NCBI GenBank assembly: GCA_028673005.1
Contig: CM054115.1
Location: 56,406,407-56,470,406, forward strand
From: Tanypteryx hageni
Taxonomy: Eukaryota; Arthropoda; Insecta; Odonata; Petaluridae
Length of the DNA: 64,000 nucleotides
Reading direction: 5' to 3'
Part shown: one piece after another, positions 19,968 to 32,127 of the stretch
How the letters are laid out: each line of letters begins with the position of its first letter
Position numbering within the stretch: the stretch's first letter is position 1
Notes under the pieces: generated by a model
The model's database searches: none
What the model saw: only the letters and a program-made list of their open reading frames with translations
Told to the model about the DNA's origin: nothing
Program-made: the position numbers and the translations under genes

Positions 19968-22376
19968 CAGTCAAACTCGTTTATAACGAGCACGGTTGTA
20001 ACGAGGTCACGGCTATAGTGAGCAAATGCTACCTCCAAGATAAGTTTACGAGTATTTACATACAAATATTTCACGTATATAACGAGCACGCTTCACGGAT
20101 ATATCGAGCAAACTTCGACCACGTCTCACTGTCTCAAACGCGGTGGCGGTCAGCCCCTTCAATCCTCATAGTGACCCAAGATATGTAACCTTGTGTTCTC
20201 GAGTCCAGCCTCTACACCATATCCCTCGGGGAGGTTAAAGACCGCGGCGTTGTTGTTAAAAAATAATCCCTTCGTCCAAACCAAGAATTCCCAACTTGCT
20301 GGTACAGTGGCACCCGCGGAGGTCCTTTGTCCTCTCCTCCCAACCCACAGCTCTTTTACAGCCAGGAGGTTGTGTTTGGAAGGGGGGTAAGGGGCTAAGG
20401 GCATGTACAATGGCGCCCGCCCCCGTCGCTCAGCCGAATGCACCCAACACCCTTTCCCACGTAAAGATGGGAAATCCCAGATTTAATCCGTCTCCTCATT
20501 AACTCTTCCTGGAATTGGTATGCTCGCAGTTTGCAAAGAAAGTTCGTAGCGTTGATCACAAAAATCAGTTGAGATTTTGCCCTTGAACGAGTAACATGTC
20601 CGTACATAAAAGGAAGTGTCTGTCTATTCGCGAAAAGGTTGATATTATTCGAGAGTTAGAACGTGGTGAAAAAAATGTTGAAGTGTGCAAAAAATTTAAT
20701 TAATCGTCGTCTACGGTTTCAACCTTATGGAAAAACAAAGAAGCGATTTTATCTGCACTAGAGAACAACCTAACAACGAAGAAGAAAATGAGGAAGTGTG
20801 ACTTGGGTACTGTTGATCAAGCACTTCTGGAGTGGTTTAAGACGCAGAGAAATGCTGGTTTCCCCATCAACGGCCCCATTTTAAAGGTACAGGCAGATAA
20901 ATTTGCAAAACAGTGAGGACATGAAAACTTCACATGCAATAATGGGTGGCTCGATCGTTTTAAAAATCGGCATAACATTGTTTATGCGAAAGTCAGTGGA
21001 GAGGCCCTGTCAGCAGATTCAAAAACGGCAAGTGAATGGGTGAAAAGTGTTTGGGAGGAGTGTCGAAAAGGTTACAGAGAAGAAGACATCTACAATGCCG
21101 ACGAAACTGGACTGTTTTACAACATGATGCCTGATGCAACGTTTAAATTCAAAGGTGACAAATGTGTTGGTGGCAAAAGACCTAAGAATCGTTTAACAGT
21201 TTTAATGTGCGCAAACATGAATGGGAGTGACAAAAAAAAACTTTTTGTTATTGGTAAGTCACAAAAGCCGCGTTGCTTCAATAATGTAAAGAAGCTTCCC
21301 GTTGAATATGCAGCTAATAAAAAGGCATGGATGGCTTCCAATATTTTTCAGCAATATGTAAGTCAGTGGAACAACGAGTTACGGAGGAAAAATAGAAACA
21401 TTTTACTCCTTGTCGATAACTGTCCTGCGCACCCACATATGCAGGAGTTATCCAATGTAAAACTGGTGTTTTTGCCTACAAATGCGACTTCTATTTTGCA
21501 GCCAATGGACATGGGGATAATTAAAAGTTTTAAAGGCCATTTCAAGCGATTTTTTGTTCTACAGTTGATTGAAAGGAGGGAAAGAGGTTTAGATGGCAAC
21601 GTCTCTGTATTGGATGCAATTCATTTGATGACAGATGCATGGGACAATGTTTTTACCTACTACGATCATAAACTGTTTTCGGAAGTCTGGTTTAATATCG
21701 GGAGAATTTTCGATTGATAACCATAACGTTGATGAAGATGATCTGCCTCTGTCAGAATGGCTTAAATAAAATGGAATTGCGAATTTTGACCATATAAATG
21801 ACATTGACAATTTTGTTCATGTTGATGATGATTTGATTACCAGTGGAATTCCTACGGAGAGTGAAATAATAGAGACAGTACAAAACACAGCAGACAGTGA
21901 TGAAGACATTGTTGAATGTGTCGAAGACACAATCCCGACGAAAGCCGTGCCAACTTACTCTCAAGCTCAGGATGCTGTGGAAACATTAAATGATTTTTTT
22001 GAAAACATTGACATTTCCGATGGTGTTTTTAGTGCAATAAGTTTAATAAGAGGAAACTTAAGAGACTTCAAAGTGAAATCTATGAAACAGGCTACCATTC
22101 AAAGTTATTTTTCTAAAAAGGGGAGTGATTAAGGATGCAGCTGTGAGTAAATTTTATATGTACAAATGTTTATTTTAAATTTTCTAGTTTATTCTCATTT
22201 TTATGTTTTTCCATAAATTTACCAAATAAACTTTCTGTTTATATATTCACTTTTACTTCTTATGTCTTATTTCACCATACGCATGCATGCTTTTGCCTTC
22301 ACGGATATTAAGTTTAACGGCTATAACGAGCAAAACTAGACGGTCCCGTGGCGCTCGTTATATCCGAGTTTGACTG
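19968..22376 (+). mobile_element. Complete Tigger (pogo-group) DNA transposon, 2,409 bp
   Basis: Left end CAGTCAAACTCGTTTATAAC; right end, reversed, CAGTCAAACTCGGATATAAC. These TIRs extend through an ACGAGC block, and further TATAACGAG-type repeats lie inside. TA dinucleotides flank it at 19966-19967 and 22377-22378. It sits between a (TA)n run and a TG/CG run, so it integrated in a microsatellite. The single transposase gene inside is on the plus strand and is broken. The element is full-length but not autonomous. Confidence 0.92.
20596..22132 (+). pseudogene. Tigger/pogo DDE transposase, inactivated
   Basis: The frame starts at ATG 20596 with an N-terminal CENP-B/HTH-like domain (REKVDIIRELERG). 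It continues through a second DNA-binding domain (ALLEWFKTQRNAGFPI...GWLDRFKNRH) into the DDE domain: NADETGLF (first Asp), LLVDNCPAH (second Asp) and LQPMDMGIIKSFK (third Asp). All three acidic residues are present. Breaks: an in-frame TAA at 20701, TGA at 20914, a frameshift near 21715, and a further TAA in the shifted frame near 21765. The C-terminal reading (21833-22132) ends in QATIQSYFSKK, the usual Tigger tail. The catalytic block 21040-21717 is open by itself but is not an independent gene. Known Tigger transposases are roughly 500-600 residues, which fits this span. Confidence 0.92.
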
Positions 22377-22377
22377 T

Positions 22378-22480
22378 ATATATATATGTGTGTGTGTGTG
22401 TGCGCGCGCGCGCGTGCGTGTGTGTGCGCGCGTGCGTGTGCGTGCGCGCGTGCGTGTGCGTGCGCGCGTGTGTGTGTATC
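22378..22480. repeat. (TG)n/(CG)n mixed microsatellite
   Basis: Alternating purine-pyrimidine sequence (TG, CG, CGTG) of about 100 bp, potentially Z-DNA forming. The Cys/Arg/Val-rich open frame across it is spurious. Confidence 0.9.
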
Positions 22481-22599
22481 TTACAGTAGTTAAAGGCTAC
22501 TTCTGTCATTTTGTGGCTCCATCTGTCACGCTATAAAAATGCGAATAACTCAATAATGGAAAGAGATACATTTTGATATTTGGTAAGAATGATCAATTC

Positions 22600-22740
22600 A
22601 CATATTGTAAGATGATGATGAAAAGACATCTCGAAAAAAGTCCTAGGTTCGACTCCAAGGTAGGCATTTCCATTTCACATCATTTCCCATATGTTAACAC
22701 GTAAAAATCGATTTTTGACTTGCAGGCTTTTATTCTTTTT
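22600..22740 (+). repeat. S-family SINE-like repeat, copy 3 (partial)
   Basis: The B-box-like 'ggttcgactcc' near 22648 is followed by 'catatgttaacacgtaaaaatcg', in the same order as copies 1 and 2. Confidence 0.45.
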
Positions 22741-22759
22741 GAGATCGAAATTAAAATGG

Positions 22760-24110
22760 ATTAGCCTGTGATCATTTTCTTTAGAGGTTTATGATTAATT
22801 GGCATCGAGTGAACATTCAAAATTAGAAACTCCAATGTAATTTGTTTTCCATATCCTAACCAGGTGCTTTCAACCCACGTTTTCCCGAATTAAGATGATT
22901 ATAAAACGCAGTAAAAACACTCATTACCATGGTCCTAATTCAATTTTTGGAATGATACCAAAAAGCGTAGTTTAACGAAATGATGCACAACAGTGACCAA
23001 AGGAACCCAGGTGAATAAAATACGCTAACCAATCATTCTTTAAAACTTTTAATTTTTATTTAACTATTTATTTTGAACAATCCTGCGATAAAAAAGCCCA
23101 GTTTGACATTTAAAAAAATTCTATTTATTATTACCTCAATCTATGTAAAGAAGCGAATAAGCGTAAAACCGAATATTTGACGTTAACAACAGGCTCTAAA
23201 CAAGGCAGTCTCGAAATCGGCGGGAGGAGCAAAAAAAGAAAGCTTACGGAGCGCAATGCAGCATCCATAGTATGAGGCAGCGAGAGAAAAAAATAATTAT
23301 AAATATAAAAGCTTCTTAATTCAAAGCACGCTCAATTTATCGAGGAAATCAATATTTTTCTTCGCTTTATATTTTGAGGGCCACAGAATTCTCCGCATTA
23401 GAGCGTTATTTGGCCGCCAACGTCAAACTGACGTCACCAATGCATTATAAATTCGAATACACGCCGCCAGTTAATGAGTTTTCATCGCGGAAAATCTCTT
23501 TTCTATTTAAATTAGTTGACCTACATGCGTGTTAGCGCGGTTTTGGAAAAAATGTTCTGTCACTCTCCCGAAACGTGCCAACGGGGTCGTATACACGGTC
23601 TGTTGGTTCTCGGTTACCTTGAAAAGAAATGTAAATCGCAGTGACAGAAAAAGACCATGACGTGCGGTATTGTCCCTAGTTATCATTAAGGATAAAGTCT
23701 AATTAAAGGAAGAAATATATCCCTCAAACCCCCATAGTAAAAAAATGTATATCGTCATTAATCTCGCAGAATAAGAATCGGCAAACTTATTAATAGATCG
23801 TACAAGAGCATAGCGATTCAGAACTTTATATAGGCTCTGCTTTCAGCGGCCGCCATATAGGCTATAAAGTTGATCACCGGCTATCCTGATCAAATTCAAA
23901 ACATTTTAATCTTATAATAAATACGCAGAACACGAGATTAGAACGGTATTTTATTTTTCCAAAAATAAGTATTAATTTAATTCTCAATTTTCAAAGTTAT
24001 ATTTAATTAAAACGCTATATTTCTCAATTAGAATGCAGCAAAAATAATAATCCACATAGCCAAGGAGTTTTCCAAAATGTTGCCATAGGCGCCATATCTC
24101 GCAGGTACGC
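22760..24110. other. Intergenic or intronic DNA, nothing recognised
   Basis: AT-rich with a moderately GC-richer stretch near 23390-23640. No domain-bearing frames or repeat ends found. Confidence 0.45.
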
Positions 24111-24112
24111 CT

Positions 24113-24240
24113 CTGCATGCATGCATGCATACATACATACATACACACACGCACGAACATGCATGCATGCACGCACGCACGCGCACACACATACACACAC
24201 ACACACACGTACATACATACATACATAAACAAACATGCAC
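24113..24240. repeat. Compound CATG/CATA/CACA microsatellite
   Basis: Runs of CATG, CATA, CACG and CA repeats. Open frames in several phases (alternating Cys/Val/Met/Tyr or His/Thr) are artefacts of the repeat. Confidence 0.9.
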
Positions 24241-24249
24241 ATGCCCACA

Positions 24250-25470
24250 ATAAGTCCCTGCTATTAGTCGCGTTGAACATCGTCAATGAATTAAGTGACG
24301 TGTTTCGTAGTACGTAGCGCCTCTTCGCACACAGGTCAGTCGTGAAGAGTGAAAAGCGAAATTCTAGAAATTAAAACTAGAATAAAGTTGATTTCGGTGT
24401 GATTTCTTTACGGTATTCCATGTAAATGGCGTACATATATAAAGATGGGATTGTCAAAGCAAAAACCATTGTGTTACCTATACTTTTGTCCGGCTAAGAA
24501 ATTCTAATTGAGTAAAATTTTTCTCACCTTGAATATTATTCATTGTGTAATTTACTTATATCTAGAATCATAAATTGGTTCTTTAAAAAGTTTATACAAT
24601 AAGACTATAAAATATGTAATACTGCGTAAATAAGCATGCTCCTTTGTCTGACTAATGGCACTACATCAACACTCCTTACACAAACAGACTTTCTGTATTG
24701 CCATATCGATTTTGATCCGAATCTGTTCGGATAATCCGCGAAATATTTTATAATTTGCTCTTCATAAAATAACGATCATACTTCCAATGAGGTCTATCAC
24801 ATGAAAGACGGACCATTCAGCTTCTATAATTTCTACTATAACTGCAGCTTTCCGACGAAAATTTGGTTCGTGTTAAGTGTGTTTCGATGAAAAGAACACC
24901 CGAGTTCGGCAAACCATCCTATGAAAATTACGCAGTCTCCTGTGTTGCCTTGTGTTTTCCAAAAATACCTTTTCCTTTGTGCTTGTGTTGAAAGTGCATA
25001 GGAATGCCTAACGTAGGCTGTAGCCAGCAGTTATGAGAAAGGAACAACTCGGTATTTTAAAGAATTAGTGCAAAATATTACTTATGCATGACGAAATTCG
25101 TTTAAAGATATAGACAAATATTTTATAATGAGATAATGTTGAACAAGAGAGCTTCCTTTGAATTAAGAATCCTGGGTTGAAAAAATCATGTTTAAAATTC
25201 GCATCATAAATATGGACTGCATATAAGATCAATTACAAAAAAATATTGAACATTCACAAAAAGGATATTTTCTCAGTATTTATTCGCAATTGGATATTTC
25301 GTCAAGCGTCAGTCGGAAACAGCATATTGAACAATCCGGTAAGATTGAATATTAGTGATAAGGAATAATGCATGATAAGCATAGAAAGTTTCTAGTAAAA
25401 CTTAAAAAAACTTTATAAAAAACACTATATGTACCCTGAACCATATTAACGTGTAGAACTACATAAAAAG
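24250..25470. other. AT-rich DNA, nothing recognised
   Basis: No supportable coding or repeat structure. Confidence 0.45.
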
Positions 25471-25482
25471 GATTCTCTATAT

Positions 25483-25757
25483 CAGGGGTCCCCAAACTAC
25501 GGCTTGCGCAGTGATTTGATTCGGCCCGCCTTATCAGCAAGAGTATTCATTATTACCTAAACGACATTTTCCGAGTGCTTGGGTGAAATGTACTTTTAAT
25601 ATAAGCGAATTGCATATTACAGAATCGAAAAAATTCTCAAAACTTGGTCTTTAAAATTTTCACATGGCCCGATGTCATTTGAATTTCCGTATGTGGCCCG
25701 CACAGTAGATCATGAAGTCTCATGTGGCCCTTTCAGTAAAATGTTTGGTGACCCCTG
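25483..25757. mobile_element. hAT-type MITE, 275 bp
   Basis: Left end CAGGGGTCCCCAAACTACGG; right end, reversed, CAGGGGTCACCAAACATTTT. 8-bp duplications CTCTATAT (25475-25482) and CTCTACAT (25758-25765) differ at one position. Inner GGCCCGCC and TGTGGCCCG motifs are typical of Charlie-like hAT derivatives. Non-coding. Confidence 0.85.
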
Positions 25758-25769
25758 CTCTACATTATT

Positions 25770-28520
25770 CAAAAAACACATTAAAATGTAATCGTCTAAC
25801 AACTCGACCCTTAAAAAGCATTCCATAACGCAAAATGCGGATTGAACTCACCTAAGGTAAAAGGGGATTGCTGCGGGAAGGTTTTATTCGCCTATTTAAT
25901 CTAAAACAATTGGCTCGTGATAGTTTTTACGTTGCAATATTCAAGTCAATCGAGTTGGTCGAACGAACTGAATAAAAAAATAGGCCAGTGCTTAAAATTT
26001 TAAAACTGTGAACGACTCCGCTAATTATTCAAACGCGCGGGAGGTATAAAAACGCGGCCACCTCGGTGAGTCTAAAACTGGAGATATATAGTAAAACTGC
26101 GAAGTTAAACCCAGGAAAAACCACAGACACAACGGAAGTGGGATGAAGGAAAAAATAGCGAGTTTTCAGAACCGTGGATTTCGAGTAATGCTAAAAAGAG
26201 GGAAGCGAACAAACGTTCCCCCGAGGAGAGGAGATTTATAAAAATAAAATAATAAAGAACATCGCAGAGATGAATTAATTGGTGGCATGAGAAGGATATT
26301 GCGCGAATGCAGAAAAGTGATGAGATTTCGACCACAGAGCGGAAGAGTACGAGATAAGTAGAGAGAGAAAGAGATAGAACGATAAGATATTGAGAGAGAG
26401 AGAGCAAGAGAGAGAAAGAGGGTTGTAGGACAAGGACAAGCGTTGCGGATTAATGAAAACGCACGAACATGCTTTTCATAAAAGAGGATCGATTTTTGAA
26501 GACGCGAGATTTTTTTTAGGAGCGAGGATGGTGGGTGGGAGGCTGTTGTGACAGAAGGAAAGACGAAAGAGAGGGAAGTATGGAGAGAAGGGTGAAGGCA
26601 GAATGAGAGAGGGAGGAAAAGTCTAAAAGCGGACGTTCATAACGTTTCGGTTTAGACCCTGCTTTCCCCGATTCCGCGATTCCTCTTGTGCGTCTAATCA
26701 ATTATTAAAATGGATCGATTGCGCTTTTTGTACTGAAATATTCAACGTATCCGCTTTCCGGTGGGCTTATTAAAGAAGACGAATGGCCCCGTTCCATTGG
26801 GTTTGCCTCTAATATTACCTCTTCCGCAAACGTGTCTGTGTGCTTCTCGGTGTGCACACATTAGTCTGTGTGTGTGTGTCCCCGTTGCATATTGATGCAG
26901 GAGTGAATTGTTCACGAGATCTTAAGATAGGTCGCCCTACTACCGAACTCCCAGAAAAACTTTCGTGGGTTTTTTAAGCCAGGTTGTCTAGCTGCCGCCG
27001 CTACACTAGAGTGGTTTTATAATCAGACGTGCAAAAGAGAGGATAAGGGGTTGAAATGACGCGGCTGTGAACAGGAAATATATCGTCCATATTTTGCCTC
27101 TTCGAGCAGCTTATCGCATCTCAATGAGGGAACAAATGACGTCTACAGTTTCTATGTGCATGTAAGCCAGGATATAATATCACCCTCAGCCATAGGTAGG
27201 CTATGTAAAACAAAAGAAGATTATTTCCCGATGGAAAAACAAAGGTCTAATGCGAACTTATGAACGATAGAATCTGCTTTCGGTGAATCACAATGAAAGC
27301 TGCAATATAACAGAAATGTGCATCTGGTTTTTCATAACCTTGTCGTGGCTGTTGGGGATACCTAAGATAAGTAATTATTTTATCAAGTTTTGATTCTCAA
27401 GTGCTTATTTGTTTCCAGCCATAAGACGACCTCGACAATTTTCCATTGAATTTCTAAAAGTGATATTCACCGATGATAGATTCTAATGGAACTTTCTTAT
27501 TGCTATTGGAGATACTTATTGTGTCAATTACATGATCAGGTTTATCAATCGGTAAAGGATTAAAAATTCCGTTACATTTATTTTGAAAACTATATCCTTC
27601 TAAAATTTTGGTGACTGTCGACATCTTCAATTTGAGATTAACCTTTAATGATAACGTCGATAGACTATGAAATAACGGTTACATCCGTCTCTGCATCGAC
27701 TCTTGAATAAGTTGCTATTACTACCAAGGCATTAAACAAAACAGACAAGAGGAGTTCGAAATGAAAGACGCGCTCTACCGACGCAACACATCGATTCGAA
27801 CGACCTACATATTTTTTTAGATTCAAAGATAGATTGCGAGAATGATATTACAATCTCCCTCGCTAGGCAACCGAGACGATTTTTTTTGTTTCGTAGTAGT
27901 TTACAAAATAAGGAAAATAAATTAAGAGCGCGGATTCATTTTGTGCGATTTCTCCCGAAGATTGGAGGCGAGGGAGAGGCGGAGGTGGAAATAAGGGGGT
28001 GGGGTACGACGAATTAAAAAAAGACGTCCGAAACTATACGGAAGTGGGAGTAAAAAGCAAGTAAGGGGTAAGCGAATGCGGAGGATGGATGAGAATTAGG
28101 GAGGAAGGGGAAATTGGAGCAAAAGGGAAGAGGGGAAAGAGAAGTAGGTTAGGAAGACTGCGGGAGAGGGTGTGAGGGAGACGGCCGAAGGGGAAGTAGG
28201 AAGACGATGGGAAAAGATGGCGGGTCGAAGGAAGAGGGGTAGGAAGACTACTGCATTGAAGGATTGGCAATACGTGTGTCGAGGTGAAAAAAGCGTCGCA
28301 AAACTTTTTCTTTTCTAAACTTCTCCGTAGTATAAAAGAGGACGGAAGGAAATTTGAGTGAATTGATTTTTTGATTGATTGATTTTGTGTTCCATTAAAA
28401 CGAGGGTGGGAGGATAGAAAGATTCTCAAATGACGACGACCACGTTTACCTAGACCACTAAAACCTGTACGATAAGAGCGGTTCTATCTTACGACATGCT
28501 GGTTGCCTAGAGATTTTAGT
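25770..28520. other. Intergenic DNA with purine-rich segments
   Basis: 26140-26620 and 27960-28330 are GA-rich on the plus strand; the open frames there are low-complexity. TATAAAAA at 26045-26052 in a GC-richer context ('gcgcgggaggtataaaaacg') could be a core promoter element, but no coding exon follows. No gene recognised. Confidence 0.4.
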
Positions 28521-28527
28521 TTGTGTG

Positions 28528-28800
28528 CAGAAAATCCTCGGTATTCGCAGTTTTAATATTCGCGGTTTTTATTATTCGCGGAGTTTTTTACATTTATTTA
28601 GCGTTCTCGGTTTTGATTATTCAGGTTTTTTTCTATGCATGCCCATTTTACATTCGCAGCATATAAACGTGTCTATTCGCATCTAACTCACAGAGGTTTA
28701 TGTCATTTATTGCTCTCAATATGCCCACAGATGTGTAGTGACGATGTGAAAAATTTGGAAACCACTGTTTTAGGGTCTTACTGCCCTAGGCTGTTAGGTA
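28528..28800 (+). mobile_element. Tigger-type terminal region
   Basis: It opens with CAGAAAATCCTCGGTATTCG followed by repeated 'ttattcgcgg' motifs, the form of Tigger-family ends built on a TATTCGCGG motif. No transposase reading or opposite end was found; the two short frames downstream (28635-29041) have no domain that I recognise. Confidence 0.4.
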
Positions 28801-29689
28801 AAAACTTTATAAATGTTAGTTGTGCTGTTGCTTGCATGCCGACTTGGATTGCCCTTTTTCTCATCTAGAGGTATTTTCTACTTGTTTTGTTCTCTATTGG
28901 TATAAGGATGTTGAGATCACATGCATCAATCTGGTTAACCTTCTAATGGCGAAATTTAAATGTACCTATTCCCCGTTACAGATCCTATTAGTAAGTTTTC
29001 TGCTTCTCGGTCATTCGATCATATATCTTTTTATTTATTGAGAATTATTTTATTTGCTAAATTCTAATTTTTATGTATATTTAAAATATATAGGGGCATA
29101 AATAGGTACTTTTTTCACCCGATGAACGGTATGCCGAAAGACGTTATGCCGAGAGACGGTATGCCGAACGGACTTTATGCCGGCAGGACGTTATGCTGAC
29201 ATTCCCATTCACTCGTTCAACTGTTTGTACTTCATGTGATTCACGTTAACCATTCAATAGTTTACAATACTGTCAGCTCACATCACACGTTCAATTGTAT
29301 ATACTTCCGACGGCTCAATCTACCTGTTCAATTGTTTATACATTCCGGTGGATTACGTGTCCATAACGATATTTTATGCAACTAGAGAGCCTGTGACACT
29401 TTGCAGTCACATTAAGTTGATTTTAATTTTTTTAAATAATTAGTTTGATCAGACATTTATTTGACAAAAGATGTATACTTTTTTCTTCGTAAATAGAACA
29501 GAATATTCTATTTATTATTAACCAGTATTAGGATTATGTATAAGTACAATTTATTTTTTATTTAATTTAATTTTTTAATTTTCCAAGTGATGTGATAAAT
29601 AAAAATAACTGACCTTGCTAAGTACTTGTAAACTTTTCTTGGTAAATATTACAGAATTAACAGGCTCAACATAAAACATAAATCAAGAT

Positions 29690-30060
29690 GAATATAAACA
29701 AAATTACGTAATATCGTCAAGGGGCTCGCGAGTATACACCAAATATCACCACTAGCTCAAATGAGGTGGCCATGGTAACTGACAATTCCCATTGTTTAAA
29801 AGTCGCGTTTTTTCTTATAATAAAACAGATTTTCCAGGAAATTCGTAAGGTAATTTAATTTTCACAGTAACCAAAATGAACGTCTTTCTTTTTCCAATAC
29901 AACCGTTTGGGTACCTACTTCGTATCTTGATTTTAACTAATTTTAAAATGCGATTTTATAATGCCCGAAACTGATTCCAATGCTTTTCTTATTGGGTGCA
30001 GGAGTGTCGGAAAATCACCCTTAAAAAAAAGTAATTAACATTTCCGGTTGAATTTAGTAC
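29690..30060 (+). repeat. Family R, copy D
   Basis: 'ttacgtaatatcgtc', then 'ttcgtatcttgattttaact' with 'aattttaaaa', 'ccaatgcttttcttat' and 'tcaccctta'. These blocks are shared with copies A, B and E in the same order. It lies inside the foldback structure. Confidence 0.55.
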
Positions 30061-30284
30061 CGTTAAAGAACACGAGATTTTCGTATCTTTACAAGTTATA
30101 GATTACGAAAATAGCCCAAACAGCGGCGGAGATATAAGCTTCCCAATAGGATATAACCAACCTACCAAAAAGATCGCCTACGACGATTACGGTAACATAA
30201 TATAAGATGGTGGTATACATTTCCCGTGAAATTGTTTATAAATCGCTTGTTAACAGTCCTCGCCTGTCCCACCTTGTCCGCATA

Positions 30285-30537
30285 ACGCCCTGACGGCATA
30301 ACGTCCGTTCGGCATACTGTCCGTTCGGCATCAAGTCCGTTCGGCATAACGTCCGATCGGCATTCTGTCCGTTCGGCATTCTGTCCGTTCGACATAACGT
30401 CCGTTCGGCATACTGTCCGTTCGGCATAAAGTCCGTTCGGCATAACGTCCGTTCGGCATAAAGTCCGTTCAGCATAAAGTCCGTTCGGCGTACCGTCCGT
30501 TCGGCATAACGTCCGTTCGGCATACCGTCCGTTGGTA
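30285..30537 (-). repeat. 15-bp tandem array (right arm of foldback element)
   Basis: Tandem GTCCGTTCGGCATAA/CT units with minor substitutions. The minus-strand reading gives repeated MPNGRYAERTVCRTD-like peptides in two frames; this is a consequence of a 15-bp (5-codon) period and not a gene. Confidence 0.9.
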
Positions 30538-31039
30538 TACTTATCGTCCGAGTACCTTTTTCACCTTTCCAGCGTGTCTGACACGTTTTTACTGACAATG
30601 TATTCATTTATATTATGAGGAAACCTCATTCCATATTTGACATTGCAATTCATACATACAAATAATCGTATATATTCAATTTTGTAATTGCAATTTGTCT
30701 GAGCCTTATCTCCAATTTCTTGCATGCTTTCTCCCGGAGATATTTATCCCTATATTTTTAATCCTATATATTGTAAAAGGAGGGATGATTATTTCGTTAA
30801 TGACGAATTCGTCCACGGAATTCATATCTATACCGCACACAGGCGTGGAGACCATGCTGCCTTCCGCCTGTAGGCGCCCAAATAAATTTGGTGTTCGTTT
30901 GTTGTTTCTCGCATAGCATCCATTTTGAAAGTTTCACGCGTTACTCGCGTTAAAGTTGCAACTTTCTCAACTCCAACGCGTCGTCGCGGCCAACGCGCGT
31001 AACGCCTCAAGCAAGGCCTCTGATTGGGTAGCGTCAGGT

Positions 31040-31217
31040 GCTTGGAATGGACCCTATATTTAATTATAAAGTAACTATAATGATAATTAATTTAATAAAA
31101 AGGCAAAAATTTGTTTAAAGATGTAAATAAATTATTTATACTCAACATTTGGGGGGGCCTAAAAATCGGGGTCTCGGATGCTTAGCATCCACTGCAACCC
31201 CCAGTTGGCCGGCCCTG
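31040..31217 (-). mobile_element. hAT-type terminus, truncated copy
   Basis: The right edge, reversed, reads CAGGGCCGGCCAACTGGGGG, then 'gatgctaagcatc' and 'taggccccccc', the usual start of a hAT-like end. The opposite end is not visible. Confidence 0.4.
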
Positions 31218-31299
31218 CTAATATCTAATATATTATTACCGCTGTGTCCCTGCGTGCGTCCCTGAGTCCCTGCGTGCGTCCCTGAGTGCCTGCGTCTGA

Positions 31300-31600
31300 A
31301 AACTCGAGTGGCGTCACCTCCCGGCATGAACGCAAATAAACCGAGAACGGTAGTCTCGATTTCGACGAATCTTTCGCCTGAATACTCGGCGCAAACTCTT
31401 GCGGGTTTTAAGCGGGTAGTCGTCTCCCGAAAAGGCATGGATTCAATACCAGGACAGTTTTCGTCGTTGCATTTGATTAACACCTAATCGGCTAGAATAC
31501 GATGCGTAGACGTTTATTCTTTAACATTTTAAAATATCTTACGATAAAGACTTTGATTCGAGATTTATACCATTCCACGCAGAAAGAAATGAAGATTCTT
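31300..31600 (+). repeat. Duplicated S-related repeat, first copy
   Basis: Shares with 31800-32110 'aacgcaaataaa.c.agaacggt', 'aatctttcgcctgaatactc', 'ctcccgaaaaggcatg', 'gcatttgattaacac/at' and 'ctttaacattttaaaat'. Part of it ('ggattcaataccaggacag', 'gattaacacctaa') matches family S at 17850. The minus-strand open frame is a by-product. Confidence 0.65.
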
Positions 31601-31799
31601 ATTCTTACCGCCGGTTCAGTTGTTTAATTCGTGTTTGCTCATATTTTAAGTTTAGATTAGATTTTCTCCGATTTTTCAACATTTCACAAAGAGAGATTCC
31701 TAATGTTGCTGATATTGTTGATATCAGATTTTTGCATTGTTCGACTCGGGCTTCAAAAGCATTAAGCTTACAATAAAACGCATGAAGGACAAAAATAGA

Positions 31800-32110
31800 C
31801 TAAGCCTCGCGTGACGTCCCCTTCCAGTATAAACGCAAATAAATCAAGAACGGTCGGATCTATTTTGACAAATCTTTCGCCTGAATACTCGGCGCGAATT
31901 CTTGCAGGTTTTAAATGGGTAGTCCTCTCCCGAAAAGGCATGCGTGCGATATCAGGAAAGTTTTCGTTTTTGCATTTGATTAACATATAATGGACTGGAA
32001 TACGATGTGTAGACCTTCAGTCTTTAACATTTTAAAATAATATACGATCGAGACTTTCACACGATATTTACACTATTTCACCTAGAAATAAATTAAGATT
32101 CTTATTATAT
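31800..32110 (+). repeat. Duplicated S-related repeat, second copy
   Basis: Same order of blocks as 31300-31600, offset by about 500 bp, same orientation. This indicates a local duplication or two insertions of one family. Confidence 0.65.
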
Positions 32111-32127
32111 ATATAATATACATTACC

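Larger units (their letters stand above)
29124..30537. mobile_element. Foldback-like element with inverted 15-bp repeat arrays
   Basis: The left edge (29124-29200) has about five 'ATGCCGAACGGAC/GT'-type units on the plus strand; the right edge (30285-30537) has about 16-17 units of the same motif on the opposite strand (GTCCGTTCGGCATAA). Between the arrays lie a degenerate tandem of about 37 bp (29212-29355, 'ttcaattgtttatac') and an R copy (29690-30060). Flanks share 'gtac.tttttcacc' (29107-29119 and about 30552-30566), which might be a target duplication or part of the end. No transposase. Superfamily unassigned. Confidence 0.6.

Noticed and set aside
22348..22536. Cys/Arg/Val-rich 62-codon ORF
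   Set aside because: It is produced by the TG/CG microsatellite.
26045..26052. Core promoter at a TATAAAAA site
   Set aside because: No initiator at the right spacing, no exon-like sequence after it; TATA-like words are expected by chance in AT-rich DNA.
30236..30537. CRISPR-like array
   Set aside because: The repeats are contiguous 15-mers without unique spacers of constant length, inside an animal-type genome; this is a tandem array of a foldback structure.
30162..30607. Repeated-peptide proteins (NGRYAERTVCRTD-like) in two frames
   Set aside because: A 15-bp tandem repeat gives a 5-residue period in every frame; there is no start context or non-repeat domain.
30900..31020. Separate MITE with GCG-rich inverted repeats
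   Set aside because: 'acgcgttactcgcgttaa' and 'acgcgcgtaacgcc' look inverted, but the match is short and no flanking duplication could be found.
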